Positions 1 to 5,511 of a stretch of 5,511 nucleotides of DNA are shown in pieces. The translations under genes were made by a program, and so were the position numbers. The notes under the pieces are model-generated. The model did no database searches and was not told where the DNA came from. It worked only from the letters and a program-made list of their open reading frames with translations. The stretch is from assembly GCA_003565055.1 (NCBI GenBank), contig PXDM01000121.1, forward strand, positions 1 to 5,511, read 5' to 3'. This DNA is from Paracoccaceae bacterium. GTDB taxonomy: Bacteria; Pseudomonadota; Alphaproteobacteria; Rhodobacterales; Rhodobacteraceae. The number at the start of each line of letters is the position of its first letter. The first letter of the stretch is position 1.

Positions 1-3000
1 GCCCGACATCATCGTGCGCAACGAAAAGCGGATGCTGCAGGAATCGGTGGATGCGCTGTTCGACAATGGCCGTCGCGGTCGCGTGATCACGGGCAACAAC
101 AAGCGCCCGCTGAAATCGCTCTCGGATATGCTCAAGGGCAAGCAGGGTCGCTTCCGTCAGAACCTGCTTGGCAAGCGCGTCGACTTCTCGGGCCGCTCCG
201 TGATCGTGACCGGGCCAGAGCTGAAACTGCATCAATGCGGTCTGCCCAAAAAGATGGCGCTGGAGCTGTTCAAGCCCTTCATCTATTCGCGGCTCGAAGC
301 GAAAGGCCTGTCCTCGACGGTCAAGCAGGCCAAGAAACTGGTCGAGAAAGAGCGTCCCGAAGTCTGGGACATCCTTGATGAGGTGATCCGCGAGCATCCG
401 GTTCTGCTGAACCGCGCGCCGACGCTGCACCGTCTGGGCATTCAGGCGTTCGAGCCGATGTTGATCGAAGGCAAGGCCATCCAGCTGCATCCGCTGGTCT
501 GCGCGGCGTTCAACGCGGATTTCGACGGCGACCAGATGGCTGTCCATGTGCCGCTCTCGCTGGAAGCCCAGCTTGAAGCGCGCGTGCTGATGATGTCGAC
601 GAATAACGTCCTCAGCCCGGCCAATGGCGCGCCGATCATCGTGCCGTCGCAGGACATGGTTCTTGGCCTCTATTACACCTCGATGATGCGCGAAGGCATG
701 ACGGGGGAAGGCATGATCTTCTCCTCCATTGATGAGGTGGAGCATGCGCTCGCCGCAGGGGAAGTGCATCTGCACGCCAAGATCCAGTGCCGCATCAAGC
801 AGATCGATGAGGACGGGGCCGAAGTGCTCAAGCGCTATGAGACCACGCCGGGCCGCTTGCGGCTGGGCGCGCTCCTGCCGATGAACGCGAAGGCGCCGTT
901 TGAGCTGGTGAACCGTCTGTTGCGCAAGAAGGACGTGCAGAACGTCATCGACACGGTCTACCGCTTCTGCGGGCAGAAAGAATCGGTGATTTTCTGTGAC
1001 CAGATCATGAGCCTCGGCTTCAAGGAAGCCTTCCGCGCCGGGATCTCTTTCGGCAAGGATGACATGCTCATTCCTGATGCCAAATGGGAGCTCGTCGGCG
1101 AGACGCGCGATCAGGTCAAGGAATTCGAGCAGCAATATCTCGACGGTCTGATCACGCAGGGCGAGAAATACAACAAGGTTGTCGATGCCTGGTCGAAATG
1201 TTCGGACGCTGTGGCGACGGCCATGATGGGCGAGATTTCAGCCGTGCGCCGTGACGAGGAAGGCCGCGAGCTGGAGCCGAACTCGGTCTACATGATGTCG
1301 CATTCCGGTGCGCGGGGCTCGCCTGCGCAGATGAAGCAGCTCGGCGGGATGCGCGGTCTGATGGCCAAGCCTTCGGGCGAGATCATCGAGACGCCGATCA
1401 TCTCGAACTTCAAGGAAGGTCTGACCGTTCTTGAATACTTCAACTCGACGCACGGCGCCCGGAAGGGTCTGGCCGATACGGCGCTCAAGACGGCCAACTC
1501 GGGCTATCTGACGCGGCGTCTGGTCGATGTGGCGCAGGATTGCATCGTGCGCATGGATGATTGCGGCACCGACATGTTCATCACGGCGCAAGCGGCGGTG
1601 AATGATGGTGAGGTCGTGGCCTCCATGTCCGAGCGCATTCTGGGCCGTGTGGCGGCCGAGGATGTCACGGATCCGGGCTCGGGCGAAATCCTGGTGGCGC
1701 GCAACACGCTCATTGGCGAGCGTGAGGCCGATATGGTCGAAGCTGCCGGCATCGCGAGTGTCAAGATCCGCTCGCCGCTGACTTGCGAGGCCGAAGAGGG
1801 TGTTTGCGCCAAGTGCTACGGGCGCGATTTGGCGCGCGGCTCGCTCGTGAACAAGGGCGAGGCCGTCGGCATCATCGCGGCCCAGTCCATCGGGGAGCCG
1901 GGCACGCAGCTGACCATGCGTACCTTCCATATCGGGGGCATCGCGCAGGGTGGCAGCCAGTCCTTCCAGGAGGCCAATGCCGCTGGCCGGATCGAGCTGC
2001 GCAACCCGCAGACGATCTCGAATTCCAGTGGCGAGCTGATCGTCACGGGGCGGTCCATGCAGGTCGTGATCATCGACGAGAACAATGTCGAGCGTGCGAC
2101 GTTCAGGCCCGGCTATGGTGCGAAGCTTTTCGTGGCGGATGGCGAACAGGTCGAGCGCGGCGCGAAGCTCTTCGAGTGGGACCCCTACACGCTGCCGATC
2201 ATCGCAGAGACCAATGGTCGTGTGCGCTTTGTCGACCTGATTGCGGGCCTGTCGGTGCGTGATGAGACCGATGAGGCGACGGGCATGACCCAGAAGATCG
2301 TCACGGATTGGCGCTCCGTGCCCAAAGGCGGAGATCTCAAGCCCGAGATCATCCTGATGGAGCCCGAGAGCGGCGAGCCTGTGCGCAATGAGCAGGGCAA
2401 TCCAGTGACCTATCCGATGTCGGTCTATGCGATTCTGTCGGTCGAAGACGGACAGGACGTGCAGGCGGGGGATGTCGTGGCACGGATCCCGCGCGAGGGG
2501 GCCAAGACCAAGGACATCACCGGGGGTCTGCCGCGTGTGGCGGAATTGTTCGAGGCGCGTCGTCCCAAGGATCACGCGATCATCTGCGAAATGGACGGCT
2601 ATGTGCATTTCGAGAAAGATTACAAGAACAAGCGCCGCATCCGTGTCCAGCCTGCCGATGACACGCTGGAGCCGGTCGAATATCTGGTGCCGAAGGGCAA
2701 GCACATCCCGGTGCAGGAGGGCGATTTCGTCCAGCGCGGCGATTACATCATGGATGGCAACCCCGCCCCTCATGACATCCTGCGCATTCTGGGCATCGAG
2801 GCGCTGGCCAACTACCTGATCGACGAAGTGCAGGACGTCTACCGCCTGCAGGGCGTGAAGATCAACGACAAGCATATCGAGGTGATCGTGCGGCAGATGC
2901 TGCAGAAATGGGAGATCCTCGACAGTGGTGAGACCACGCTGCTGAAAGGCGAGCATGTCGACAAGGCCGAGTTCGACGAGATGAATGCCAAGGCGATCGC

Positions 3001-3361
3001 GCAGAAGATGGAGCCTGCCAAGGGCGAGCCGATCCTTCTGGGGATCACCAAGGCGTCGCTGCAAACCCGCAGCTTCATCTCGGCGGCGTCCTTCCAGGAA
3101 ACGACGCGCGTGCTGACCGAGGCTTCGGTGCAGGGCAAACGCGATCATCTTGTGGGCCTGAAGGAAAACGTCATCGTCGGGCGCCTGATCCCGGCGGGGA
3201 CGGGCGGTGTGGTCAACAAGGTCCGCGCCGTGGCGGCCGAACGCGACCGCAAGGTGCTCGATGCGCGCCGTGCGGAAGCTGAAGCGGCTGCCGCACTGGC
3301 CGGGCCCGAGCCCGAGGATCTCTCGGAGGCGGAACTGGTCTTCGGCCGCAAGTCCGACTAA
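1..3361 (+). CDS. rpoC: DNA-directed RNA polymerase beta-prime subunit, 5'-truncated
   Basis: This is the largest catalytic subunit of RNA polymerase; with beta it forms the active-site cleft. The reading frame is open from base 2 (P-D-I-I-V-R-N-E-K-R-M), so the GTG at 14 is an internal valine codon and the true start lies upstream. About 1119 residues are present; beta-prime proteins of this type are near 1400 residues, so roughly 290 N-terminal residues (clamp and first zinc-finger region) are missing. Visible landmarks are the catalytic Mg-binding motif NADFDGDQM at 512-538, the bridge helix at about 1433-1540 (containing GARKGLADTALKTANSGYL), and the second zinc site with cysteine codons at 1562, 1784, 1805 and 1814. 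The first trigger-loop helix (QLTMRTFHIGG) begins at 1907, and its second half (ITGGLPRVAELFEARRP) begins at 2516. The roughly 190 residues between them correspond to the SI3 insertion known from E. coli. The C-terminus is Ala/Glu-rich and ends in GRKSD. No frameshift or lost catalytic residue is seen. Confidence 0.99.
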   Translation, partial: PDIIVRNEKRMLQESVDALFDNGRRGRVITGNNKRPLKSLSDMLKGKQGRFRQNLLGKRVDFSGRSVIVTGPELKLHQCGLPKKMALELFKPFIYSRLEAKGLSSTVKQAKKLVEKERPEVWDILDEVIREHPVLLNRAPTLHRLGIQAFEPMLIEGKAIQLHPLVCAAFNADFDGDQMAVHVPLSLEAQLEARVLMMSTNNVLSPANGAPIIVPSQDMVLGLYYTSMMREGMTGEGMIFSSIDEVEHALAAGEVHLHAKIQCRIKQIDEDGAEVLKRYETTPGRLRLGALLPMNAKAPFELVNRLLRKKDVQNVIDTVYRFCGQKESVIFCDQIMSLGFKEAFRAGISFGKDDMLIPDAKWELVGETRDQVKEFEQQYLDGLITQGEKYNKVVDAWSKCSDAVATAMMGEISAVRRDEEGRELEPNSVYMMSHSGARGSPAQMKQLGGMRGLMAKPSGEIIETPIISNFKEGLTVLEYFNSTHGARKGLADTALKTANSGYLTRRLVDVAQDCIVRMDDCGTDMFITAQAAVNDGEVVASMSERILGRVAAEDVTDPGSGEILVARNTLIGEREADMVEAAGIASVKIRSPLTCEAEEGVCAKCYGRDLARGSLVNKGEAVGIIAAQSIGEPGTQLTMRTFHIGGIAQGGSQSFQEANAAGRIELRNPQTISNSSGELIVTGRSMQVVIIDENNVERATFRPGYGAKLFVADGEQVERGAKLFEWDPYTLPIIAETNGRVRFVDLIAGLSVRDETDEATGMTQKIVTDWRSVPKGGDLKPEIILMEPESGEPVRNEQGNPVTYPMSVYAILSVEDGQDVQAGDVVARIPREGAKTKDITGGLPRVAELFEARRPKDHAIICEMDGYVHFEKDYKNKRRIRVQPADDTLEPVEYLVPKGKHIPVQEGDFVQRGDYIMDGNPAPHDILRILGIEALANYLIDEVQDVYRLQGVKINDKHIEVIVRQMLQKWEILDSGETTLLKGEHVDKAEFDEMNAKAIAQKMEPAKGEPILLGITKASLQTRSFISAASFQETTRVLTEASVQGKRDHLVGLKENVIVGRLIPAGTGGVVNKVRAVAAERDRKVLDARRAEAEAAAALAGPEPEDLSEAELVFGRKSD

Positions 3362-3382
3362 ACGCCTTTCGTGATCAAGAAC

Positions 3383-3421
3383 GCCCCCGCAGCGCGCCCG
3401 TGCTGCGGGGGCTTTTCTTTT
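3383..3421 (+). terminator. Intrinsic terminator after rpoC
   Basis: A perfect 11-base-pair GC-rich stem (GCCCCCGCAGC at 3383-3393 with GCTGCGGGGGC at 3402-3412) closes an 8-base loop. It is followed at once by TTTTCTTTT (3413-3421). It begins 22 bases after the rpoC stop codon and is a textbook Rho-independent terminator for rightward transcription, so it should end the upstream rpo transcript. On the other strand the bases after the stem are T-poor, so it does not look bidirectional. Confidence 0.93.
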
Positions 3422-3452
3422 GCGTCTCGCTCGGGCAGTCTTCGCGCAATCC

Positions 3453-3460
3453 GAAGGGAG
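3453..3460 (+). promoter_or_regulatory. Shine-Dalgarno that fixes the glycosyltransferase start
   Basis: The purine-rich GAAGGGAG ends 10 bases before the ATG at 3471. The same frame is open upstream to a TTG at 3420, but that codon lies in the T-tract of the rpoC terminator and has no ribosome binding site. The ATG at 3471 is therefore the supported start. Confidence 0.65.
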
Positions 3461-3470
3461 TGAGGGCCAG

Positions 3471-4289
3471 ATGCCACCAGCCATCCGCGCGCAGGTCATC
3501 ATCGTGATCCGCTTTTCCTATGTGGCCGAAGCCGGGTTCAAGATCTCGCAGCAAGGGCTCGATCAGGTTCGCGCGACACTCTACGCGCCCGACCGGCTGG
3601 AGCGCCGCTTCCATCTTTTCACGGCGCTGACCCTGCCCTCTCTTCTGGCGCAGAGCGACATGGATTTCTCGCTGGCGGTGCTGATCGGCGAGGACTTCCC
3701 GCCTGCCTTCCGCCGCCGGTTGGAAGAGCTTCTCGCGCCGTTTCAGGATGCGCGGATCGTGGCTTTGCCGCCGCAGAACAATTACAAGTCCACGCGTGCC
3801 GCCATCGAAGCCTGCCGCAAGCCAGAGACCACGCATGTCATTTCTGTCCGGCTCGATGATGATGACGCGATGGGACGCTCGGTCGTGGCTGCGCAAAAGG
3901 CGCTCGGGCCTGCGCTGGTGGCTTTGGGACCAGAGGCCGCCCCGGTGGTGATCTGCTTCAATAACGGGCTCTTTCTCGAACTCTCGGAGGCCGGAAATAG
4001 TCTCTATGGTGTGGTCGAGAAATTGCCGCTGGGCATCGGGATGGGGATGATCGCGCCGGTGGGGGCGCGGCCCACGATCTTCTCGACCGATCACCGGCGC
4101 GTGCATACGCGCTGGAATTGCTACACCGAAGCGCTGACCCCCGCTTTCATCCGCACCGTGCACCGCGACAACGACTCGGCGGCACTGGTCACGGGCGCAC
4201 GCACGGACTATGACAGCGCGACGCTCGACCGGCTTCTGGAGGCGCATTTTCCCTTCACGCAAAAGGCATTGCTGGACCTGCGTGCCTGA
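3471..4289 (+). CDS. Putative rhamnosyltransferase-type glycosyltransferase (Rhamno_transf family)
   Basis: This protein of 272 residues resembles the Pfam family 'putative rhamnosyl transferase' (PF11316). The family is presumed to move an activated sugar onto a surface polysaccharide; substrate and acceptor cannot be read from the sequence. Family-like segments in order are an N-terminal strand and turn VIIVIRFSYV (residues 9-18), YAPDRLERRFHLF (38-50) leading into TLPSLLAQSDMDFSLAVLIGED, an acidic LDDDD cluster (128-132), FNNGLFLEL (163-171), and a C-terminal WNCYTE to HRDNDS segment (215-236). The LDDDD cluster sits where GT-A enzymes carry the metal- and nucleotide-binding DxD. No signal peptide or clear membrane segment is visible, so a cytoplasmic location is likely. 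It lies between rpoC and the str operon with no functional link to either. Codon use looks like that of the neighbours, so there is no sign of recent transfer. The family call is by recognition; the sugar specificity in the family name is unproven. Confidence 0.8.
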   Translation: MPPAIRAQVIIVIRFSYVAEAGFKISQQGLDQVRATLYAPDRLERRFHLFTALTLPSLLAQSDMDFSLAVLIGEDFPPAFRRRLEELLAPFQDARIVALPPQNNYKSTRAAIEACRKPETTHVISVRLDDDDAMGRSVVAAQKALGPALVALGPEAAPVVICFNNGLFLELSEAGNSLYGVVEKLPLGIGMGMIAPVGARPTIFSTDHRRVHTRWNCYTEALTPAFIRTVHRDNDSAALVTGARTDYDSATLDRLLEAHFPFTQKALLDLRA

Positions 4290-4302
4290 GCCAAGGGGGC
4301 TG

Positions 4303-4331
4303 TTGACATCCCCCCCGACTCCCCCTATACG
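4303..4331 (+). promoter_or_regulatory. Sigma-70-type promoter of the str operon
   Basis: A perfect -35 box TTGACA (4303-4308) is followed by a 17-base spacer and a -10 box TATACG (4326-4331), which matches TATAAT at four of six positions. The predicted transcription start is near A4338. The spacer is extremely C-rich (13 of 17 bases). The -35 box begins 14 bases after the glycosyltransferase stop codon. Position, spacing and the highly expressed genes downstream all support a strong housekeeping promoter for rpsL-rpsG-fusA. Confidence 0.85.
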
Positions 4332-4506
4332 CCACCCATCCCGAGGGCTGGCGTCTTGTGCGCGGGCGTGTGGGTTTCAAAATTGAAGTGGTCATGATCC
4401 GGGCCAAGCTGCCCCGATCCTCTGGAATTCCACCGCGGCGCCCCGAACCGGGACGCAAGCGGTTTTGTGCGTTCTGTGCGGCAACGGGCCGGGCGCATCT
4501 GAGAGA

Positions 4507-4520
4507 GGCGCGCAAGCGCC
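4507..4520 (+). promoter_or_regulatory. GNRA-tetraloop hairpin upstream of rpsL
   Basis: GGCGC (4507-4511) pairs perfectly with GCGCC (4516-4520) around the loop GCAA, a stable GNRA tetraloop. It lies 20 bases before the rpsL Shine-Dalgarno. A weaker TCAA/TTGA stem follows at 4525-4536. This could be a structural or protein-binding element of the leader, but a short GC-rich stem can also arise by chance. Confidence 0.4.
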
Positions 4521-4540
4521 GGTGTCAACGGGTTGAAACG

Positions 4541-4545
4541 GGAAG
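4541..4545 (+). promoter_or_regulatory. Ribosome binding site of rpsL
   Basis: GGAAG lies 7 bases before the ATG at 4553. It is a moderate Shine-Dalgarno match, but its spacing supports this ATG as the start rather than the in-frame ATG at 4394 or GTG at 4358. Confidence 0.6.
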
Positions 4546-4552
4546 AACCGGA

Positions 4553-4924
4553 ATGCCAACGATTCAACAGCTGATCCGCAAGCCGCGGCAGCCGAAAGTC
4601 AAGCGCTCCAAGTCGCAGCATCTGGAGCAGTGCCCCCAGAAGCGCGGCGTGTGCACGCGCGTTTATACAACTACGCCGAAGAAGCCGAACTCGGCCATGC
4701 GGAAAGTCGCCAAGGTGCGCCTGACCAATGGCTATGAGGTCATCAGCTACATCCCCGGTGAAAAGCACAACCTGCAGGAGCACTCGGTGGTGCTGATCCG
4801 CGGGGGCCGGGTGAAAGACCTTCCGGGCGTGCGTTACCACATTCTGCGCGGTGTTCTGGATACCCAGGGCGTCAAGGACCGTAAGCAGCGTCGTTCGAAA
4901 TACGGCGCGAAGCGTCCGAAGTAA
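4553..4924 (+). CDS. rpsL: 30S ribosomal protein S12
   Basis: S12 sits at the interface side of the 30S decoding centre and controls codon-anticodon proofreading. The 123-residue protein is full length and aligns by eye with E. coli S12 along its whole length. It starts MPTIQQLIRKPRQPK, carries CPQKRGVCTRVYTTTPKKPNS (residues 27-47) and VVLIRGGRVKDLPGVRY (79-95), and ends RSKYGAKRPK. Lysines 43 and 88, where substitutions classically give streptomycin resistance, are both present, so the allele looks wild-type at those positions. Asp89, the residue methylthiolated by RimO in E. coli, is also kept. The frame stays open 65 codons upstream to a GTG at 4358, but S12 proteins begin at this MPTI-type start. 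It is the first gene of the str operon, with its own promoter and a long leader, and its stop codon overlaps the rpsG Shine-Dalgarno. Confidence 0.99.
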   Translation: MPTIQQLIRKPRQPKVKRSKSQHLEQCPQKRGVCTRVYTTTPKKPNSAMRKVAKVRLTNGYEVISYIPGEKHNLQEHSVVLIRGGRVKDLPGVRYHILRGVLDTQGVKDRKQRRSKYGAKRPK

Positions 4925-4928
4925 GGAG
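4923..4928 (+). promoter_or_regulatory. rpsG Shine-Dalgarno overlapping the rpsL stop
   Basis: AAGGAG shares its first two bases with the rpsL TAA stop (4922-4924) and lies 8 bases before the rpsG ATG. This arrangement favours handover of ribosomes from rpsL to rpsG and leaves only 12 bases between the two genes. Confidence 0.85.
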
Positions 4929-4936
4929 AGCCTCAG

Positions 4937-5407
4937 ATGTCTCGTCGTCACGCAGCTGAAAAGCGCGAAATCCTGCCCGACGCCAAGTTTGGCGATATGG
5001 TGCTGTCGAAATTCATGAACAACCTGATGATCGACGGCAAGAAGTCGGTCGCGGAATCGATTGTCTACAACGCCATGGACCGGGTCGAAGGCAAGCTGAA
5101 GCGCGCGCCTATCGAAGTGTTCCATGAAGCGCTCGACAATATCAAACCCTCTGTCGAAGTGCGGTCGCGCCGCGTCGGTGGTGCCACCTATCAGGTGCCC
5201 GTCGAAGTGCGCCCGTCGCGCCGTGAAGCGCTGGCAATCCGCTGGCTGATCAAGGCTGCGCGCACGCGTAACGAAAACACGATGGAAGAGCGTCTGGCCG
5301 GTGAGCTGGTGGATGCGGTCAACTCGCGCGGCGCAGCCGTGAAGAAGCGGGAAGACACCCACAAGATGGCCGATGCCAATAAGGCATTCAGCCACTATCG
5401 CTGGTAA
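4937..5407 (+). CDS. rpsG: 30S ribosomal protein S7
   Basis: S7 is a primary 16S rRNA-binding protein that nucleates assembly of the 30S head and touches E-site tRNA. The 156-residue protein is the normal length for bacteria. It begins MSRRHAAEKREILPDAKFGD and carries the S7 family segment KFMNNLMIDGKKS (residues 25-37). The basic beta-hairpin region SVEVRSRRVGGATYQVPVEV (72-91) follows, and the protein ends in the characteristic FSHYRW. It lacks the C-terminal tail found in the E. coli K-12 form. It is the second gene of the str operon, 12 bases after rpsL and 30 bases before fusA. In E. coli S7 represses this operon by binding the rpsL-rpsG spacer; that spacer is too short here, so any autoregulation must use another site. 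No anomaly is seen in the frame. Confidence 0.99.
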   Translation: MSRRHAAEKREILPDAKFGDMVLSKFMNNLMIDGKKSVAESIVYNAMDRVEGKLKRAPIEVFHEALDNIKPSVEVRSRRVGGATYQVPVEVRPSRREALAIRWLIKAARTRNENTMEERLAGELVDAVNSRGAAVKKREDTHKMADANKAFSHYRW

Positions 5408-5423
5408 GACACACTGCAAGCCT

Positions 5424-5428
5424 GAGGA
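5424..5428 (+). promoter_or_regulatory. Ribosome binding site of fusA
   Basis: GAGGA lies 9 bases before the ATG at 5438, within the 30-base rpsG-fusA gap. No hairpin or promoter is visible in that gap, so fusA is expected to be co-transcribed with rpsG. Confidence 0.7.
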
Positions 5429-5437
5429 CCAATTACC

Positions 5438-5511
5438 ATGGCACGCGAATACCCTCTCGACCGCTACCGGAATTTCGGGATCATGGCGCATATCGACGCT
5501 GGCAAGACCAC
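5438..5511 (+). CDS. fusA: Translation elongation factor G, 3'-truncated
   Basis: EF-G is the GTPase that drives tRNA-mRNA translocation on the ribosome and, with RRF, ribosome recycling. Only the first 24 codons and two bases fall in the window. They read MAREYPLDRYRNFGIMAHID and then AGKT. Residues 17-24 (AHIDAGKT) are the G1 P-loop that binds the GTP phosphates, diagnostic of translation GTPases; together with the N-terminal sequence and the position after rpsG this identifies EF-G. Full-length EF-G is about 700 residues, so most of the gene lies beyond the right edge. It is the third str operon gene; a tuf gene commonly follows in this cluster, which cannot be checked here. Confidence 0.97.
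   Translation, partial: MAREYPLDRYRNFGIMAHIDAGKT

Larger units (their letters stand above)
4338..4552 (+). promoter_or_regulatory. Long 5' leader of the str operon (about 215 bases)
   Basis: This is the stretch between the inferred transcription start and the rpsL ATG. It holds no supported gene. Hairpin candidates seen by eye are an imperfect 8-base-pair stem at 4396-4403 with 4412-4419 (one C-C mismatch, 8-base loop), a 5-base-pair stem AACCG/CGGTT at 4446-4450 with 4460-4464, and a GCAA-capped stem at 4507-4520. The rpsL frame is open throughout, but the codons there include two AGA, four GGA and CGA, unlike the biased codons of rpsL itself. This argues for untranslated RNA. A regulatory role, for example binding of a ribosomal protein, is inference only. 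Confidence 0.55.

Noticed and set aside
14..16. GTG as the start of rpoC
   Set aside because: The frame is open to the window edge and the residues before it (P-D-I-I) continue the known RpoC sequence, so this is an internal valine.
3420..3470. TTG at 3420 as the glycosyltransferase start
   Set aside because: It lies within the terminator T-tract, has no Shine-Dalgarno, and would add residues that do not fit the family. The ATG at 3471 has a good ribosome binding site.
1238..3502. A 754-codon open frame on the - strand opposite rpoC
   Set aside because: It lies antisense to unmistakable rpoC, runs through the terminator, and its product is rich in Arg, His, Leu and Asp, as expected from reading GC-rich codons backwards. 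No family resemblance is seen.
3375..4262. A 295-codon open frame on the - strand opposite the glycosyltransferase
   Set aside because: The + strand frame shows clear family motifs and a Shine-Dalgarno. The antisense product is Arg/His-rich with no recognisable domain and ends inside the terminator region.
4446..4466. AACCG/CGGTT stem followed by a short T-run, as a possible attenuator in the rpsL leader
   Set aside because: The stem is only about 5-6 base pairs and the T-run is four bases, partly inside the stem, which is too weak to call a terminator.
4358..4552. A 65-codon in-frame N-terminal extension of rpsL, or a leader peptide starting at GTG 4358 or ATG 4394
   Set aside because: S12 proteins start at the MPTI-type methionine. 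The upstream codons include AGA, GGA and CGA, which the neighbouring genes avoid, and neither upstream start has a convincing ribosome binding site.
4325..5491. A 388-codon open frame on the - strand opposite rpsL, rpsG and fusA
   Set aside because: It is antisense to three certain genes and is explained by GC-rich codon bias. Its frame crosses the str promoter -10 region.
1..5511. CRISPR arrays, insertion sequences, tRNA genes, attachment sites or defence genes
   Set aside because: No spaced direct repeats, transposase-like frames, tRNA-like folds or phage-type genes were seen. The window is almost fully explained by housekeeping genes.

Overview
This window is a conserved information-processing stretch of a GC-rich alphaproteobacterium, most likely Rhodobacterales (Rhodobacteraceae). 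Three things suggest this: the RpoC and EF-G sequences (EF-G begins MAREYPLDRYRNFGIM), the rpoC to rpsL-rpsG-fusA order on one strand, and a Pfam Rhamno_transf-type protein, a family I associate with marine and photosynthetic Rhodobacteraceae. The assignment rests on recognition by eye, not on a search.

Layout, all on the + strand. Bases 1-3361 are the 3' four-fifths of rpoC (RNA polymerase beta-prime), cut by the window edge, followed by a strong intrinsic terminator at 3383-3421. Bases 3471-4289 encode a 272-residue putative rhamnosyltransferase-type glycosyltransferase, lodged between the transcription and translation genes. A good sigma-70-type promoter (TTGACA, 17-base spacer, TATACG) begins 14 bases after its stop codon. 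It precedes a leader of roughly 215 bases, then rpsL (S12), rpsG (S7) and the first 24 codons of fusA (EF-G), which runs off the right edge. These last three form the tightly packed str operon.

How they work together: rpoC supplies most of the catalytic centre of RNA polymerase. S12 and S7 are the decoding-centre and head-nucleating proteins of the 30S subunit, and EF-G drives translocation. The terminator and the new promoter make the str genes a separate transcription unit from rpoC. The glycosyltransferase does not belong functionally to either group. It has a good Shine-Dalgarno sequence but no convincing promoter, and no terminator separates it from the str promoter.

Nothing here is convincing as a new biological system. 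The points most worth a second look are the misplaced glycosyltransferase, the C-rich str promoter with a potential G-quadruplex on the template strand, and the long rpsL leader paired with a 12-base rpsL-rpsG gap that leaves no room for an E. coli-style S7 repressor site.
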